Shown here in pieces: positions 35,303-48,180 of a stretch of 64,000 bases of DNA (positions are counted from its first letter, which is position 1; every line of letters begins with the position of its first letter). The position numbers were made by a program, and so were the translations under genes. The notes under the pieces were generated by a model. It was given only the letters and a program-made list of their open reading frames with translations, was not told where the DNA came from and ran no database searches. Origin of the DNA: Pinus tabuliformis (lineage: Eukaryota > Streptophyta > Pinopsida > Pinales > Pinaceae); assembly GCA_031772625.1 (NCBI GenBank), contig CM062820.1, positions 315,612,783 through 315,676,782 on the forward strand, read 5' to 3'.

Positions 35303-35515
35303 ACCCAGAGGCACGAGTGAAATCTGCCCCCTTACAAACCATCAATGAATTATTCCAGGTGGGGTGGTTTTCCTTGAATAAGAGGACCCAGAGGCACAGT
35401 GAAAATCTGCGCCCTTACAGACCACCAGCGAGACCCAGAGGTACGAGTGAAAATCTGCTCCCTTATAGACCACCAATGAATTATTCCAGGTGGGGTGGTT
35501 TTCCTTGAATAAGAG
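35303..35515. repeat. Tandem duplication with one shortened unit
   Basis: Three units start ACCCAGAGGYACGAGTGAAA or a close variant (35303, 35387 and 35435). The first and third continue through AATTATTCCAGGTGGGGTGG and TTTTCCTTGAATAAGAG; the middle one is cut after the ACAGACCACCA segment. Confidence 0.85.
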
Positions 35516-36154
35516 TGATGAGTCATCCTGCATTCCCCGATAGCAACTAGACAATTGAGTTATGAGAGTTATGATAGGTTTTCCCACCCTGTAAAAAAAG
35601 GTTTCACATTCATTTTTATGAAGTGGATTTCAAAATTTTATATTATTTGTAGATTGGTTTATTAGAAAATATATCTTAAATTTAATCAACATCATGAGCA
35701 ATTACTACAAAAAAAAATTACTTAAGAATTTTAGGAATCTGAAGAAAAAAATCTTAAAGTAGTTTGATTTGTGATGGCTATAATATGAAGTTTAGAAATG
35801 TGAAAAAAAAAAAAATCTTCAATAGTTTGATTTATGATGTCTATGATATGAAGTTTTATATAAAATATGTGGTTCAGGGTTCAAATTCCATATGGATTAG
35901 TATAGGGATATGTGTGGTTCAAGTAGATGTTATAGTAGTAGTGGTTAGAATCTACACCTACAAGTTATGGTGGTAGTGGTCGCAATTAGCCCCATGTCAT
36001 AAATGTACAAGCCAGGCCCACTTGTTGATTCGTCTAGATACAAAAGAAAAATATATTCTCAAAATTTACTTTGTCTTCAGTTGTTTATCTTGTACATAGT
36101 AAGTTTTCTTCTTTACTTCATTATTTATAAATTATCATAGATTCATCTTAAGCA
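35516..36154. other. AT-rich spacer
   Basis: Nothing recognised apart from A runs. Confidence 0.4.
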
Positions 36155-36244
36155 AGATCTAACATGGGGTGAGAGGGATCAAATTTCTTCATGTGAAATC
36201 TTTTTTTAGAGCCCAAAGCATTCCTCTCATCCCATGATAGATCC
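36155..36244. repeat. Imperfect foldback, 25-bp arms
   Basis: Arms at 36155-36179 and 36220-36244 match at 21 of 25 positions as an inverted repeat (core CATGGGRTGAGAGG). The left flank ATAGATTCATCTTAA and the inner GAGAGGGATCAAAT also resemble the foldback at 53465, so the two may be copies of one small family. Confidence 0.7.
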
Positions 36245-37142
36245 CCATTGACTCTGTAGTGGTTCTCGCTCTGTCTCTTTCTTTGTATTTTTAAATTTTA
36301 TATAGAGCACATAACTTAAACTCGTAAGTCCAAAAATTCTTTGTTGGATTTCAACAAAAAAACATATACCTAAAAAAGACCAAAGTGTAAAATAGTTCAA
36401 ATGTTTTAACCATAAAAACTTATTTTCTTCCATTTCTTTATATGATATATGCATACTTGACATTAAATTATTTTATTTGCTTATATTAAAATAGTTTTTT
36501 TGTTATTAATATATTTTTAAATATTCGAATATTAGTTCGTATTAAAATATTTTATTAAGAACTTACATTGAATTTTTTTGTTATTATAAATATTTATAAA
36601 TGTCACATATTAATTTTATATTAAGAATTGAATAAATTACACATATCCCACTTATTATTTTTATTAGGAATTACTTGATATTTTTAACTGTCAATTACTT
36701 TTGTCGAGATTGAATATTTTATCATATACAACATTATAATATTTTTTTATTTTTTTTGCTATATATAGATATGTGTGAAGTCGATATGGACATACATTAG
36801 TTAATATAGATCTTCAAATAGTTTATTTAAATCCCTCTTGAAATATTTTTAGAAAGTAGAAGGTTTAAACATCTTACTCACACATTATTTTTACCTCTAA
36901 TTACTTTACATGAAATTATATTGTACGTCATATAGACAACTGTTAAACATGCATTAGCCGACATTGCTTTTCTATTTAAAGAATAAATATTTTATTTTTA
37001 TTTTAAGATGTACATGTGTTAATTCCACATTGAGCACGAACTTAATTACACAACCCCTCATACTAGATTGTAGAATGAACCTCTCAATTCAACAAATTCA
37101 TTAATAAATATGAGCCTTTATTTACTTAAATATCATCAAAGC
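36245..37142. other. AT-rich spacer
   Basis: This is the target sequence for the LINE to its right. No gene was recognised. Confidence 0.5.
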
Positions 37143-37160
37143 AATATATCCCAAGTATTT
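37143..37160. repeat. LINE target-site duplication, left
   Basis: AATATATCCCAAGTATTT, repeated exactly at 44601-44618. Confidence 0.95.
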
Positions 37161-38410
37161 GAAGGGGCAGGAGGGTCTTGGTCGGAGGCAGAGCGACGAG
37201 TGGTGAGCTTAGTGGGGCGACCAATCAAGTATGATCAGACCACTTTTCCATCCTATACTCTACACACAGCGACCATTGTAGCCTCGAGTTTGGTCTGGAC
37301 GAGATATGTATTCGCCTAACTCGTCCATTTTCATCATTTTCACTTTCGAACACCTGTCTTTCCATGGCATGAGCGCGTCATTCGTCTCACTGTAATCCTT
37401 CATGCTGGGAAGCCGCATGTTTTTTTCTGCCTTCATATGTGCCCTCTCATTGTCTCGCCATACTTAATATGACATAGCCTTGTCTCTTCTTTTCCTTTTA
37501 TAATTTGACTACCAGAACTGGTATGATTTTTGGCTATATAGGCTCACAACCATTCTGGGTTCGACTTCTATTTTTGATTGTATTACATTTTTATCCTTTT
37601 TACTATGCATTTACATATGTTATTACTTCCTGAGCAGTTCATGGTGCTCGTTGCTCAACACTCGGAGAACACTCGCGCCTCAGGTCAGTTGTATTTATTT
37701 AGTTTCAGATATTAATGTTTAATGTTTTCCTCTGATTTGCATACATATATAGACTCTGTTTTGTGGATTGTTTATGGCAATTTGCTCTCCTTCGCAGTAT
37801 AGCATAGTTCTATGCCATACTCTTTCTCTAATGTAGATTCATCCTGTTTACTATTTATATCTCCCATGTCTTGGTTTGCAACATCTTGCTGGTCTTGGTT
37901 ATCCAAATTCAAAATCGAGGATTTAGTTGTCATATCCAAAGCGTGCTCTGATTTCCATTTCAAATTTGGACCATGGTGGCGCATTTTCGAAATTTGTTGT
38001 TGTTGTGTTGTCTGCCTTGGTCTATCCTTCTAAGCTTCAGTTGATCTCTGGTTTTTCCGACGCCTGAATTTCAAGATATTTGAATTTTCCGGGCGGTTTG
38101 ATTGGCCCTGGTCTACATTTACTTCTTCCATATATTTCCGCAGCCATTGTATCCATTGTAGATCTCCGTGTTCTATCTGTAGTCTCCCTTACTTCGATGA
38201 ATGATCTTTCTTATCCTTTCATTTGACAGAAGGGATGTTCCTGGTGTAAAGGCATTTATGTTCACTATCCCATATTTACTATCTTCTCACCTAATCCGTG
38301 GTTTTCTAACCTTATCTGTCCCTTCTTATTATGTCATAAGATCATTCCTCTGTCAGTAAATCCTATTGGGATCCCCAACTGACCTTTTTGGTGTCAGTCC
38401 CTATCCTATC
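37161..38410 (+). promoter_or_regulatory. LINE 5' leader (UTR and likely internal promoter)
   Basis: 1.25 kb without a long frame. It starts GAAGGGGCAGGAGGGTCTTG, a G-rich opening like other L1 leaders. In intact members the promoter lies here; no specific element was recognised. Confidence 0.6.
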
Positions 38411-40160
38411 ATGGATTTACTCACTGACCAATCTGTTGAGTCAGCCATGGTTCGTGCTACTATGGATGCTGAAGTATGACGTGCCAGACATGCTCCTCAG
38501 TCTGATTGGATGAATTCGTTGGAAGCTGACATCATTCTACCGTCTCTATCTCAGTTGCCCATGCAGGATGATGACTTGGCATCTCGGCTGCCTCCAAAAC
38601 ATTTTTGACCTGTTAAAACCTCTCCACCCCCCTCGGCCATTAACTTGGATGGCCCTCTTCTAACGGACAAAATTGCAAGCTTACAGAAGAGGGCGCTCAT
38701 TGGGAGATGGTTCTTCCCGTCTATGGAGGATTCACAAATTCGATCATGGATTGCTGCCAGGTGGGCTCCTCTTCTGGGATACTCCCCTACCATTGTTCAC
38801 CTCATGAACAACTGGTATAGTTTTCATTTTCTCCGGATCCGTGACCTGGAAATCATCTTTTCAAAACCTTGGGTGAAGGAGAGGAGTTTTTTAGCTCTGC
38901 ACAGATGGTTTATTGGATTTAATCCGCTTCACTGCACACCCCAGAATAATTACATCTGGCTAAAATTACTTGGCTTGCCTCTCGAATTGTGGACCAAGGA
39001 ATCTATGGAAAAGATAGGAAATGCTATCGGGCGATTCATATATGTCGACCCTCGATGTATTGGTGCTAAAGATAAGCGGGTTACCTGGATTCTCATTGAA
39101 AAAGAATTCAAGAGAGGTTTTCCTAAAACTATTGATCTTACTTGGGAGCTGTCCAAAATTCAACAACGGTTAGACTACTGGGGCGTGCCTTTCAGGTGTT
39201 CCATCTGTCATAAAACTGGTCACCTTTTTTCAAATTGTCCACGTCGCCCGAGTGCCAAACAGAAGAAGAAGGTTGTATATATTCCCTCCTCAACGCATGA
39301 CAGAGATACGTCGGCCTTTGATTGGCCTTTCCCCTCAGAGATTTTCCGGGCTCCTGTCATATCCAATGTGATCCTCAAACTCTGTTGGGTCGCTCCCTTG
39401 ACCGATCTGCCAACCTCCCTCATCCTCGATCTGTCTCTGTGGAACCTTCTAAATGTAATTCTAATATGTATGCTGATCGACCAAGATCTTCCACATCTTC
39501 CACTGTTTCAAAGTCTCCTTCTCAGCCCCTTTTTGATCCATCGGCCAGAGTTTCGAGCTTCTCCTATATTTCGTCGCAGCACGAACTGGATCTGGACCCT
39601 AAAATTCCCCTCCCCCCCGCATCATCTAAACCCCACATATACATTTCATCGTCGCCCCAATCCCCCCCCTCCCACATTCCTCCTATCCCTGGATCCTCGT
39701 CTCTCCCTTCGCCTGGACGCTCTTCTGATATTAAATTTCTTTCTCCACTTTTAGCTTCCTCCCTATCCCCCCTTTCCATAAATAGGTACCTGATTGCAAA
39801 GGGAAGGCGCCATATATCCCTGTTTCCCCTCCTCCATCCCCCCCGAACCTCTCCTCACAATTCTTTTGACCAGGACATCGATCTCCTCGTAAGATAACAT
39901 CATTAAATCTTCAGCCTTTAACTGTTCATCGTCCTTCTCGTTCCCCCTCGCCCCACATTATCCCCACATCTGCAGGGAACATTACTGTCTGCCGCAAAGT
40001 GAAGCATGGCAGCAAGCATTTCCGAGGTAGGAAAGGAAGAAGGGTCTCGCCAACCAGGGATCTTTCCCTCATTGACATTCCTGTGACTGAAATTGCAGAG
40101 GAAGTTTTTTCTGATAATAGGCCTCTTAGAGCTTGGCGGCCTCATGAAGCTCCCAAATGA
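38411..40160 (+). pseudogene. LINE ORF1 (DUF4283-like, zinc knuckle)
   Basis: ORF1 starts ATG GAT TTA at 38411. Stops at 38477 (TGA) and 38606 (TGA) interrupt the first 70 codons. The domain then reads ALIGRWFFPSMEDSQIRSWI, WVKERSFLALHRW, YIWLKLLGLPLELWTKESME and RFIYVDPRCIGAKDKRVTWI, the RNA-binding-like fold of plant LINE gag proteins. A zinc knuckle follows: CSICHKTGHLFSNCP (CX2CX4HX4C, all ligands present) near 39200. After a frameshift near 39330 comes a Ser/Pro-rich tail, and after another the basic end KHGSKHFRGRKGRR. The final codons CCC AAA TGA overlap the ORF2 start as ATGA. Confidence 0.88.
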
Positions 40161-43100
40161 TCAACATTTTGTCCATGAACATTAGGGGCCTTGGAGCTAA
40201 ACACAAATTTCTAGCCCTTAAACATCTTTTTGTCTCTTCGAAATCTAAGATGCTTCTTATTCAGGAAACCATGCATGAAAGCTCTCAATCCATCTCATAC
40301 TTCAGGAGGATGCTACTTTCATGGCATATGGTCGCTACAAATGCTGTGGGCATGTCTGGTGGACTTTCTGTTTTGTGGGACCCTAAGTGGATTACTACTG
40401 TTGCCTTTCAATGCTTTGCGGGCATTCTTATTCTGGCTCATTTCCGGGGATCCACAAATCCCTTCCACATTTTAAATATTTATGCTCCTTATAAAAATTG
40501 TTTCCCTTTCTGGAATTATCTACTTTCTTCTGAACTACTTGATACAGACTCTTTGATAATTGGTGGAGATTTTAGCTGCACACTTTGCAATGACGAAATA
40601 TGGGGCAATGGCAGAAAATCTGATCCTATAAGAAGATACATCCGGGAATCTATTATTCAAAATGATTTCATTGATGTCCTGCCTGTTGATTAGGGACCAA
40701 CCTGGGACAATGGAAGATCGAACAGCTCCTACCTGGCGAAGAGAATAGACAGATTTATTTTCCATGAGCGAATGTTAGAAAAATATGGGCCACCAACTAT
40801 GAACATTATTCCGTCCTTCATTTCTGATCATCGGCCCATTACCTTTCAATGGAAAAATGTTGGACGCAGATATGGATATCCATTCAAGTTCAACCGTACT
40901 TGCCTCACTGATGAAAAATTCAATAAATTTATAAATGATTCTTGGAAGCAATATCCCAAGCCGGTTAATGCCCCTACTCAGCATTTCATTGAACGACTGC
41001 AATCCCTTCGAAGGGAGGTTAAAAAATGGCAAAAGGAGAAAGTGACTTCCAGTTAAAAGGAGCTAAAGAACATATGCAAGGAATTAGAGCACTTATTTGT
41101 CTTTCTTAAAAATTCTCACATGCCGACCTCCATTAGAAATCGAATTTGGGTCTTAGAAAAAAGAAAACAAAAGATTTTAGAAGAAGAAGAAGCTTCGTGG
41201 AGGCTCAAAAGTCGCGCATTATGGCTCAGGGAGGGTGATCAAAACACCAAGTTCTTTCACAGGTATGCTAATAAGAGAAGGGAGACTAATGCTATCTGGG
41301 AGATCAAGGATGAGCATGGAAATTCTCACTCCACACAGGAAGCCATCTCTAGAGAGGCTGTAAAATTTTTCAAAATGTCATACAGTGAGGATTCCGTCTG
41401 CGATTTTGAGGATATTCTATGGGGAATAGACCCATACCCCACTATGTTTGATGAAGGCCTAAACAATGCTCTTATTGCTGAAGTTTCAGAAGAAGAATTA
41501 CTGGCAACAATGAAAACATTCCAGAAAGATAAGTGCCCCGGGCCGGATGGGTGGACCATCGACTTCTTCATCCACTTCTTTGAATTATTCAAGGAAGATA
41601 TCCTCAAGATGGTCGAGGATTCAAGAACACAAGGCTTCATCAGTCAGAAGATCTCCTCTACATATATCACCCTTATTCCAAAGAAAAATATCTCATCCCC
41701 ATTTTCAGATTATCGGCCCATCTCATTATGCAATGTACTATACAAGATCATATCTAAGATTATTGCTATTCGTATCAGGAACACGCTATCTCTTCATCTA
41801 TCCACAGAGCAACACGGTTTTCTCAAAGACAGAAACATCTCTGAAGCGGTGGCTCTCACCCAAGAATGTTTACATTCAATGCACAACAGGAATATAGATG
41901 CGGCACTTTTGAAAATCGACCTAAAAAAGGCATACGACTGTGTGAGCTGGGGCTTTATAAGATGCCTTCTGGCTAGGATCGGCCTAGATGTCAGATGTAC
42001 TCAATGGATCATGGCTTGTGTGGTGGATGTAAATTTTGTTGTCCTCATAAATGATGCCCCTACTCCTTTTTTCAAAGCGGCCAGGGGATTATGTCAGGGC
42101 TGCTCCCTATCTCCACTTATCTTCATCCTTGTCATGGAATCTCTGAGCTTACACATAAAGTTCGCGGTTCAACAAGGAAGATTCAAGCCTCTTCCCATTA
42201 GCAAGCATAATTTCACGTCACACTCACTTTTTGTCGATGATATCCTTCTGTCAGCCATTCTGTGTAGATCTACATGGTTGTGTATCTTTGAAATCTTAGA
42301 GAGATTTCAAAAAGCCACCAGCATGCATATCAACGATTTAAAATATTCTTTCCATGTCACTGATGAAAATGGTGTACTATCACTTTTATTACAGATCTTT
42401 TCCATATCAAAGCATTTCCTATTAAGAAGGGTTTCAAATACCTTGGTTTCTATTTGAAACCTGTGAGTTACAGAGTGGCTGACTGGTCGTGGATTCTGGA
42501 TTGGTTCTACAACAAAATTTCTTCTTGGGAATATAGATGCTTATCCATTGGAGGTCGCGCCATCCTTACCCAATCCGTGCTGGTACAAATCATGGTTTAT
42601 TGGGCCCTCCTCTTCTATATCTCACCAGCTATTATTAACAGTTTAAACAGAATGATAGCCAATTTCATTTGGGGTGGACAAAAAGAGAAGATTAAATTTC
42701 ATCTCAGCAAGCTTTCGAAGCTGTCTCGGCCAAAAAACATGGGGGTTGGGGCATATTGGATTTACACTCCTTCAGAAGAGCGCTTCTATGCAAATCAATG
42801 TGGAATGCAATTATGGGAGAGTCCAACTGGAGAAAATCTATCAGAGCTAAGTATATGGACGACCTCGACATAACATATTGGTTCAGACAGCGCTCCATTG
42901 GGTCTGCCAACGGCTCATACATTTGGAGAGGTTTTAAAAAATTGGAGCCATTTTTCAAAAAAAAAAAATTGATTTGGAAATTTCAAACAGGATCCAGCAT
43001 AATTATTGGTTTTGATGAGTTCGCAGGTGCGGGTGAATCTATCCACATCCCCCATCATCTCCTGAGATATCTACATAGCAGGGGATATTTCTTCTGGGCC

Positions 43101-44300
43101 AATGTTATTAAAAAATGGGACGGTGCCATCCCAATCTGGAAATCTGGGTCTGATATGCAATTGACCGGTGTTCTCGTAGCCCAATGGAACGCCATCACCC
43201 TATCCCTTCAAACGTGTGGTCTATATTGTTCGATGGACAGGGATTGCATCATTTGGAAAGGTCTCGGTGGCATTTCGGTTGTTCGTGCAAGGCATATATA
43301 TCTCCAGATTTTACTAACAGAATTCGATACAGCTGATCATATCTTTCTGCCAACATTCTGGAAATCTGGATGCCCTTTAAAAATCAATATATTTGCCTGG
43401 TTGGCTTTTCATAACAGGAATCTCACTTGGGAGAATCTCCAGAAGCGCAATTGGTGTGGGCCTGCTATATGTCCCCTCTGCAGATCGAATACTGAAAATA
43501 ATATTCATATTTTTCTATAATGTCCACAATCCCTGTTGATTTTGCAGCACTTATCTGTACACTTTGGAATCGCTAATGTCATCGCTCCTACCATCTACGA
43601 GGCCTTCAATTTATGGAGCAACATGTGTAGCAAGAGAAGGTGGATCCCTATGATCACTATCTGGGCCATCTGGAAATGGTGCAACCGAATGATTTTCGAC
43701 TCCAAAAGGGAACCGTTTAATATAGTCTTCGAATCTATCCTTCATTTACACGAAGCGCTTGATCAGCCCCAACTCCTCAAAGTCAAACAAGGAGTGAAAC
43801 AGCTGCCCATGGATGCCTATGAATATCCTTATGCTTTTTTTGATGGCGTTGCCCAGCATGACATATGAGCCTGTGGTGTTCATATAATTCCAGTTGAAGG
43901 TCAAGCTTTTGATATACATTGGAACGGAGGACCTGGAACCAACAGCAAAGCTGAAATTATGGCTCTAGCTGGTCTCATCTCTTTCTCTGATTTCCTTGGT
44001 CTCAAAAATCTTCATATTTTTGGAGACTCCAAAGTCACCATAGACCATGTGCTGTCCAAAAATTGCATAAAAAATATTCACCTCTCTTGCTGGTTGAACA
44101 GGCTTGAGGCTTTGTGGCTCAACAGGAAGTACTACTCAATCTCCCACATCGCTAGGGGAAAAAATCAGAGAGAAGATGCTTTGTCAAAGCAAGGGCTATC
44201 ATCGCCACAAGGATTATGGAGGCTACAGATTACAGTTGACAACACCTCCTGCCAGATCCAAGATTTTTCCATGCATGGTACATATCTCTCTATTTTGTGA
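40157..44300 (+). pseudogene. LINE ORF2 (endonuclease, RT, zf-RVT, RNase H)
   Basis: ORF2 starts at ATG 40157. The endonuclease shows MNIRGLG, LIQETM, IIGGDFSCTL (Asn of GDFN is Ser) and SDHRPI. The RT runs about 41450-42350 with KCPGPDG, PFSDYRPISLCNVLYKII, LKIDLKKAYDCVSW, GCSLSPLIF and active-site FVDDILL. It continues KGFKYLGFYLKP and SIGGRAILTQSVL. A zf-RVT domain (CPLKINIFAWLAFHNR, then C-P-L-C) ends near 43500. RNase H (43830-44190) keeps its catalytic set: FFDG, SKAEIMAL, FGDSKVTID, REDALSKQ. Breaks are TAG 40691, TAA 41054, TAA 43518, TGA 43866 and frameshifts near 42390 and 42735. The RNase H at the end is typical of plant L1 lineages. Confidence 0.93.
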
Positions 44301-44600
44301 GGTTAGATCTGGTATGATGATGCTCCCCATCTTTTGTATCATTATATGTTGAGTCTTCATACATAACATTGGCTCATGGGACTGTTTTTTGGTATTCTAC
44401 ATGATGATATGTCCAATATGCATCTTTTTTCCTCATGGCTTCTATGTAACAGATCTGTCTAGGATTCATATATCCTTTCTCCTAGAGGTCTTGAGCCAAT
44501 CTTCTCTTTTCAGATCAGATGCCCCCATATTTTCAATGCTATAAATTTCTATTTTTGGATGAAAATAATATAACTATATAGCTTTTTTTCGTGTTGAAAA

Positions 44601-44618
44601 AATATATCCCAAGTATTT
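44601..44618. repeat. LINE target-site duplication, right
   Basis: An exact copy of 37143-37160, directly after the A-rich tail. Confidence 0.95.
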
Positions 44619-47600
44619 ACTATCTCGTACTAGTTCTATATGATAGATTTTCCTTCAAGTTCTCGAGTTTCCCATTATTTGTAGATAGATTCATTAGGAC
44701 ATATACCTTGATTCCAACCTAAAATAAAATGAGTTACTATGAAAAAAATGTTTTCTACTTGGGAGTCTACATATGGCAGAGTTTATTACGTCCAGTGCTA
44801 GTGTATGGAATGGATTTCCCTCTTTATTCTCAAATTTCTCATTATTTCTAGACTTGTTAGTTGGGAAACATATCATGATTTTAGCCTAAACGAAATGAAG
44901 ATTTTCCTAATTAATCATCAGGTAATCTATGTCATTATAAATTAATTTCAAGTTTTTTAATGAGATTATTTATCATAAAGTTTGGGGTAATCTATATCAT
45001 TATAAATTAATTTTAATTTTTCTAATGAGATTACTTATCATAAAGTTTACTTACCTTGTATGAATTGTATAGTGAGATTTATCCCAACTCTATCTTGGGT
45101 TTGCTATTATTTGAAAATTAGTTTATTCATAAATATAATGTGGTTTCAAGCAAAAGAAAAGAGGGTTATTATCCAAATATAATAGATATGGAGAGGGTTT
45201 TGAATACTGCAAATATAAAGATATTGCCATTATGCCATATCCTTAGAATTGTAGAATAAATTTAGATATTTTGATAGGACTATTATTCTTTAAGAAATTT
45301 TTAAGTAATGGATTTCAATTTACACTATCACATACATAATAAGTAAGGTTTTATAATGATCTTATATATGAGATTGATCTTGAGGTTAAATATATTAACG
45401 CTTTGAATTGTGGGTATCTCAATAATTTTATTAAATTGGCTCTAATTAATCAATTTTAGAGTGTAGGAAGGAAAGTCATGATGCTAACATCACTACATTA
45501 GGTTGGCCTCCTTACACAAAGGACAGAGTCCTAAATTTGTAACCTTGTTACACAAATTGGGATAACTAGCCATTTTCCTATGTCACGACCCTAGGGGCTC
45601 CTACAATTACAAGGAACCTTGGTGGGCACACTACAACCCCTCGAGCATGAGGCACCTACGTGTTTCACAACTACCTAATGTAGTGCAGAGGTACTCCACC
45701 TAGACTATGCCTCATAATAAGTTTACTTATATAATCTCTATATTATCAATTAATTAGTGAAATAGCATAACCCTTAAATATAGTGCAAGCAAATCTTATT
45801 GTCACTTCTACTTCATTTAATGTTCAACCATCAATTATTCATGAAAAAAATGTAAAGACGTCACATCATCATCATCCATACAAATTACACATGCACAATT
45901 GTATATGAAACAACCTTTTGGCCTTCTACTATTATAGAGATCACAAATTTACATAAAACACAAGATAATGGCTCAGCTTCAATAAAGTACAATGGAGAAA
46001 CCCTTTCTGAAATTTGTGGAAAATCCTCTCACCAAAAATCACCTATGGGGGTCACCCTACTACCTGGATCAGTTCATTTGGTTGAGACATTCTTCCTTCA
46101 CCCAGGGTCTACACGACCATAGCTCCATTGACCTACTTTTCCACCCTCGGTTCTCGCCCTACCCTTGCACTTCTTCCTACAATCTTAGCCTTCTTCTTTC
46201 TCCTTCCCTTGCAACTTTGTTCCACTTGTCTTGTGACTTTTGTGATTGAATGTGTTCCTCCCTCATCCTCGTGTGTTTTACTTATATGGAACTTAATTAA
46301 TCTTCTAGCTCCTTTCATACAACCATTCACATTTGGAAGGGGGCAGCTACGTCACTTAGTTTGTGGTGCCTTCAGGTCAAGCCGACCCCCATCATTCCAC
46401 CTTCACCTGTCTATCCTTCAGTTGTTCACCCATTGGTTGAGCCTACAATGTAACCTTGACTGAAGCCGACCTCCCATCATCCCACTCGATATTCTCTAAT
46501 ACATATATCACTCGAGCCATGATATTGCATGGTCGCCCATCACTCGATCCATCACACATGTTTGCCCATGGCTTAAGCCTACGAGGTCTCAAGCCCACGT
46601 AAGCCTTCAATTTTTCGCCACTTCACTCTACTTGTCGTAGGGTGTATGTCTTGGTTGTGCCATGCCCATGTGGCCCTTATGCCACCAAGCCTAAATACAA
46701 GAAACCTCAACTTTGGTTTGTTGACACCCATGTTTGCACGCCCTCACCCAACCTCCACTTTCATCACTTTTCTTGCAATATCTAGGTCACAAATTGTGTG
46801 AGGGAATTTCACCCATGGCACTCATTTCGACTAAAGGTGCACCCAACTCTAGGGCCTAACAACTATGAACTTAAATGCCTTTTCTAGAAGGGAAGGTAAG
46901 ACTAAAACTAACCCTTCATGGAGTTGTTACATATGAGCCTTGAACTTTTGTAGTTCATTTTACCACAATCCATCTCACAAGAGGATGTATGCTCATCTAC
47001 CATCTTCTTTTGTTGACTTCTATATTGACATGACTTATGTTTCTTTCTAGAGGACATAGGAAAACTAATTGCTTGCATTGTTCATCCTCTTTGGAGCCTG
47101 GTGTGATTTTGAAGAGTGCACAATATCACTAGTACCACTATGAGGGATATCACTAAAATGATTCACGAAGAGCATAAATATGTAAACAATCAGTATCAAC
47201 CTTTGAACCCATGGTGAGAACATGAATGCCTAGTAATGATCTGAAATTAAAATTGAAGGTTCCATGAAATATTTTGCAAATTAGTTTATGTATTTTAGGC
47301 AATGGATCATGATTGCAAAAGCACACAAATTAAAGTAAATTTTGCAGATTTTTAACAATTAAAATGGACAATATGCAACATTCAAACACAATAAATTGAT
47401 GATGGAGTTCACCTCTCCTAGGCTACGTCTCTGAGTCCAACTTCCAATGGTGACCCTTTTTATTATATGCTCAAATGTCCAAATACATCAACGTATAATG
47501 CTCAACTTGCAAAAAATAACACTTCCACTGCGTCCATAATGCCCAAAAACCCTTGTGTAGGCTCTTCTTGGGCCCTAAAAGGTTGAAAAATGGCTATGAT

Positions 47601-47651
47601 AGGCCTTCTTCTTCAAATTGGCTGCAAAAACACTCTACAATTGGTTCACTC
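44619..47651. other. Spacer, partly retroelement-like
   Basis: AT-rich to about 45480. Then 45480-47100 is C/T-rich with short repeated words (CACTCGATCC, AAGCCTACGAGG, CCCATGTGGCCC) and no long frame, which looks like a decayed LTR or leader, but no ends, primer site or polypurine tract could be defined. Direct repeats of TAATCTATATCATTATAAATTA-like sequence occur near 44930 and 44990. Confidence 0.4.
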
Positions 47652-47790
47652 TGCAAACTTGGCAACAAATTGGCTCAATGGTGTGTTGGTATGGTAGATC
47701 GTTTGAAACCTGTAGGTCTTGGGTTCGATCCATAAACTCTAGTGCATTTTGTGTTGTGTTGTTTTAATAATAAATATATTTTTTTATGGG
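47652..47790 (+). mobile_element. tRNA-derived SINE-like element
   Basis: The A box is TGGCTCAATGG (47671-47681) and the B box GGGTTCGATCC (47721-47731), a perfect consensus, at tRNA-like spacing. A short body ends in a T/A-rich tail (TAATAATAAATATATTTTTTT). The preceding sequence is not tRNA-like, so this is not a functional tRNA gene. Confidence 0.65.
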
Positions 47791-48069
47791 TCGAGCCCCT
47801 CCGCCGTTATCTCTGCCCCTACCGGGCATATGGAACAATAAGCAACCGTGGTGTGCAGGTCATAGGCCACACGCCTCCCTGGCCCCGCTCCTAGTCACGC
47901 TTCTGTTGATAAGACCTGGGCCTAGGCATGGGCAGGGTGCCATGCACCCTGCCCCCTCTACTTCCACCTGTGGTCACCGAATAATCACATAACTTGGGGC
48001 TAGGCCTAACCCTTCTCTCAACCACCCGAACTGGTCACCATAAATACAAATGTCGCACCAGTGTTAATA
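47791..48069. other. GC-richer spacer segment
   Basis: CCCCTCCGCCGTTATCTCTG and following C-rich text is locally GC-rich, with frames but no recognised protein. It may be a repeat body attached to one of the tRNA-like heads nearby. Confidence 0.35.
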
Positions 48070-48180
48070 AGTCCTAATGGTGGTCTAATGGTAATGCATT
48101 GGAGTTATGAACAAGAGGTCTAGTGGTTGACTCCTGCCGAGTCGGTTGGTCACATAACAATTTTTTTAGTGCCAAAACTA
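48070..48180 (+). mobile_element. tRNA-like SINE head
   Basis: The A box is TGGTCTAATGG (48081-48091) and a B-box-like GGTTGACTCCTG lies at 48124-48135, followed by a T-rich run at 48162. The box sequence differs from the element at 47652. Confidence 0.5.

Larger units (their letters stand above)
37161..44600 (+). mobile_element. Structurally full-length L1-type LINE
   Basis: A 7,440-bp non-LTR element is flanked by an exact 18-bp duplication and ends in a short A-rich tail (TTGAAAAAA, merging with the duplication). The order is: GC-richer 5' leader (37161-38410), ORF1 with a DUF4283-like domain and zinc knuckle, ORF2 with endonuclease, reverse transcriptase, zf-RVT and RNase H, and a short 3' UTR. 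Both ORFs have a few stops and frameshifts, so this copy is inactive, but the domains are easily read and the exact duplication argues for a not very old insertion. Such elements insert by nicking the target and copying their RNA in place. Confidence 0.95.

Noticed and set aside
35510-35560. Hammerhead-type ribozyme (TGATGAGTC)
   Set aside because: The second core box (GAAA followed by a stem) is missing and no flanking helices form.
45480-47100. A second gypsy LTR
   Set aside because: Composition fits, but no terminal TG/CA pair, primer site or repeat partner could be shown.
47671-47731. A functional tRNA gene
   Set aside because: Good A and B boxes, but no cloverleaf acceptor stem and a SINE-like T-rich tail.
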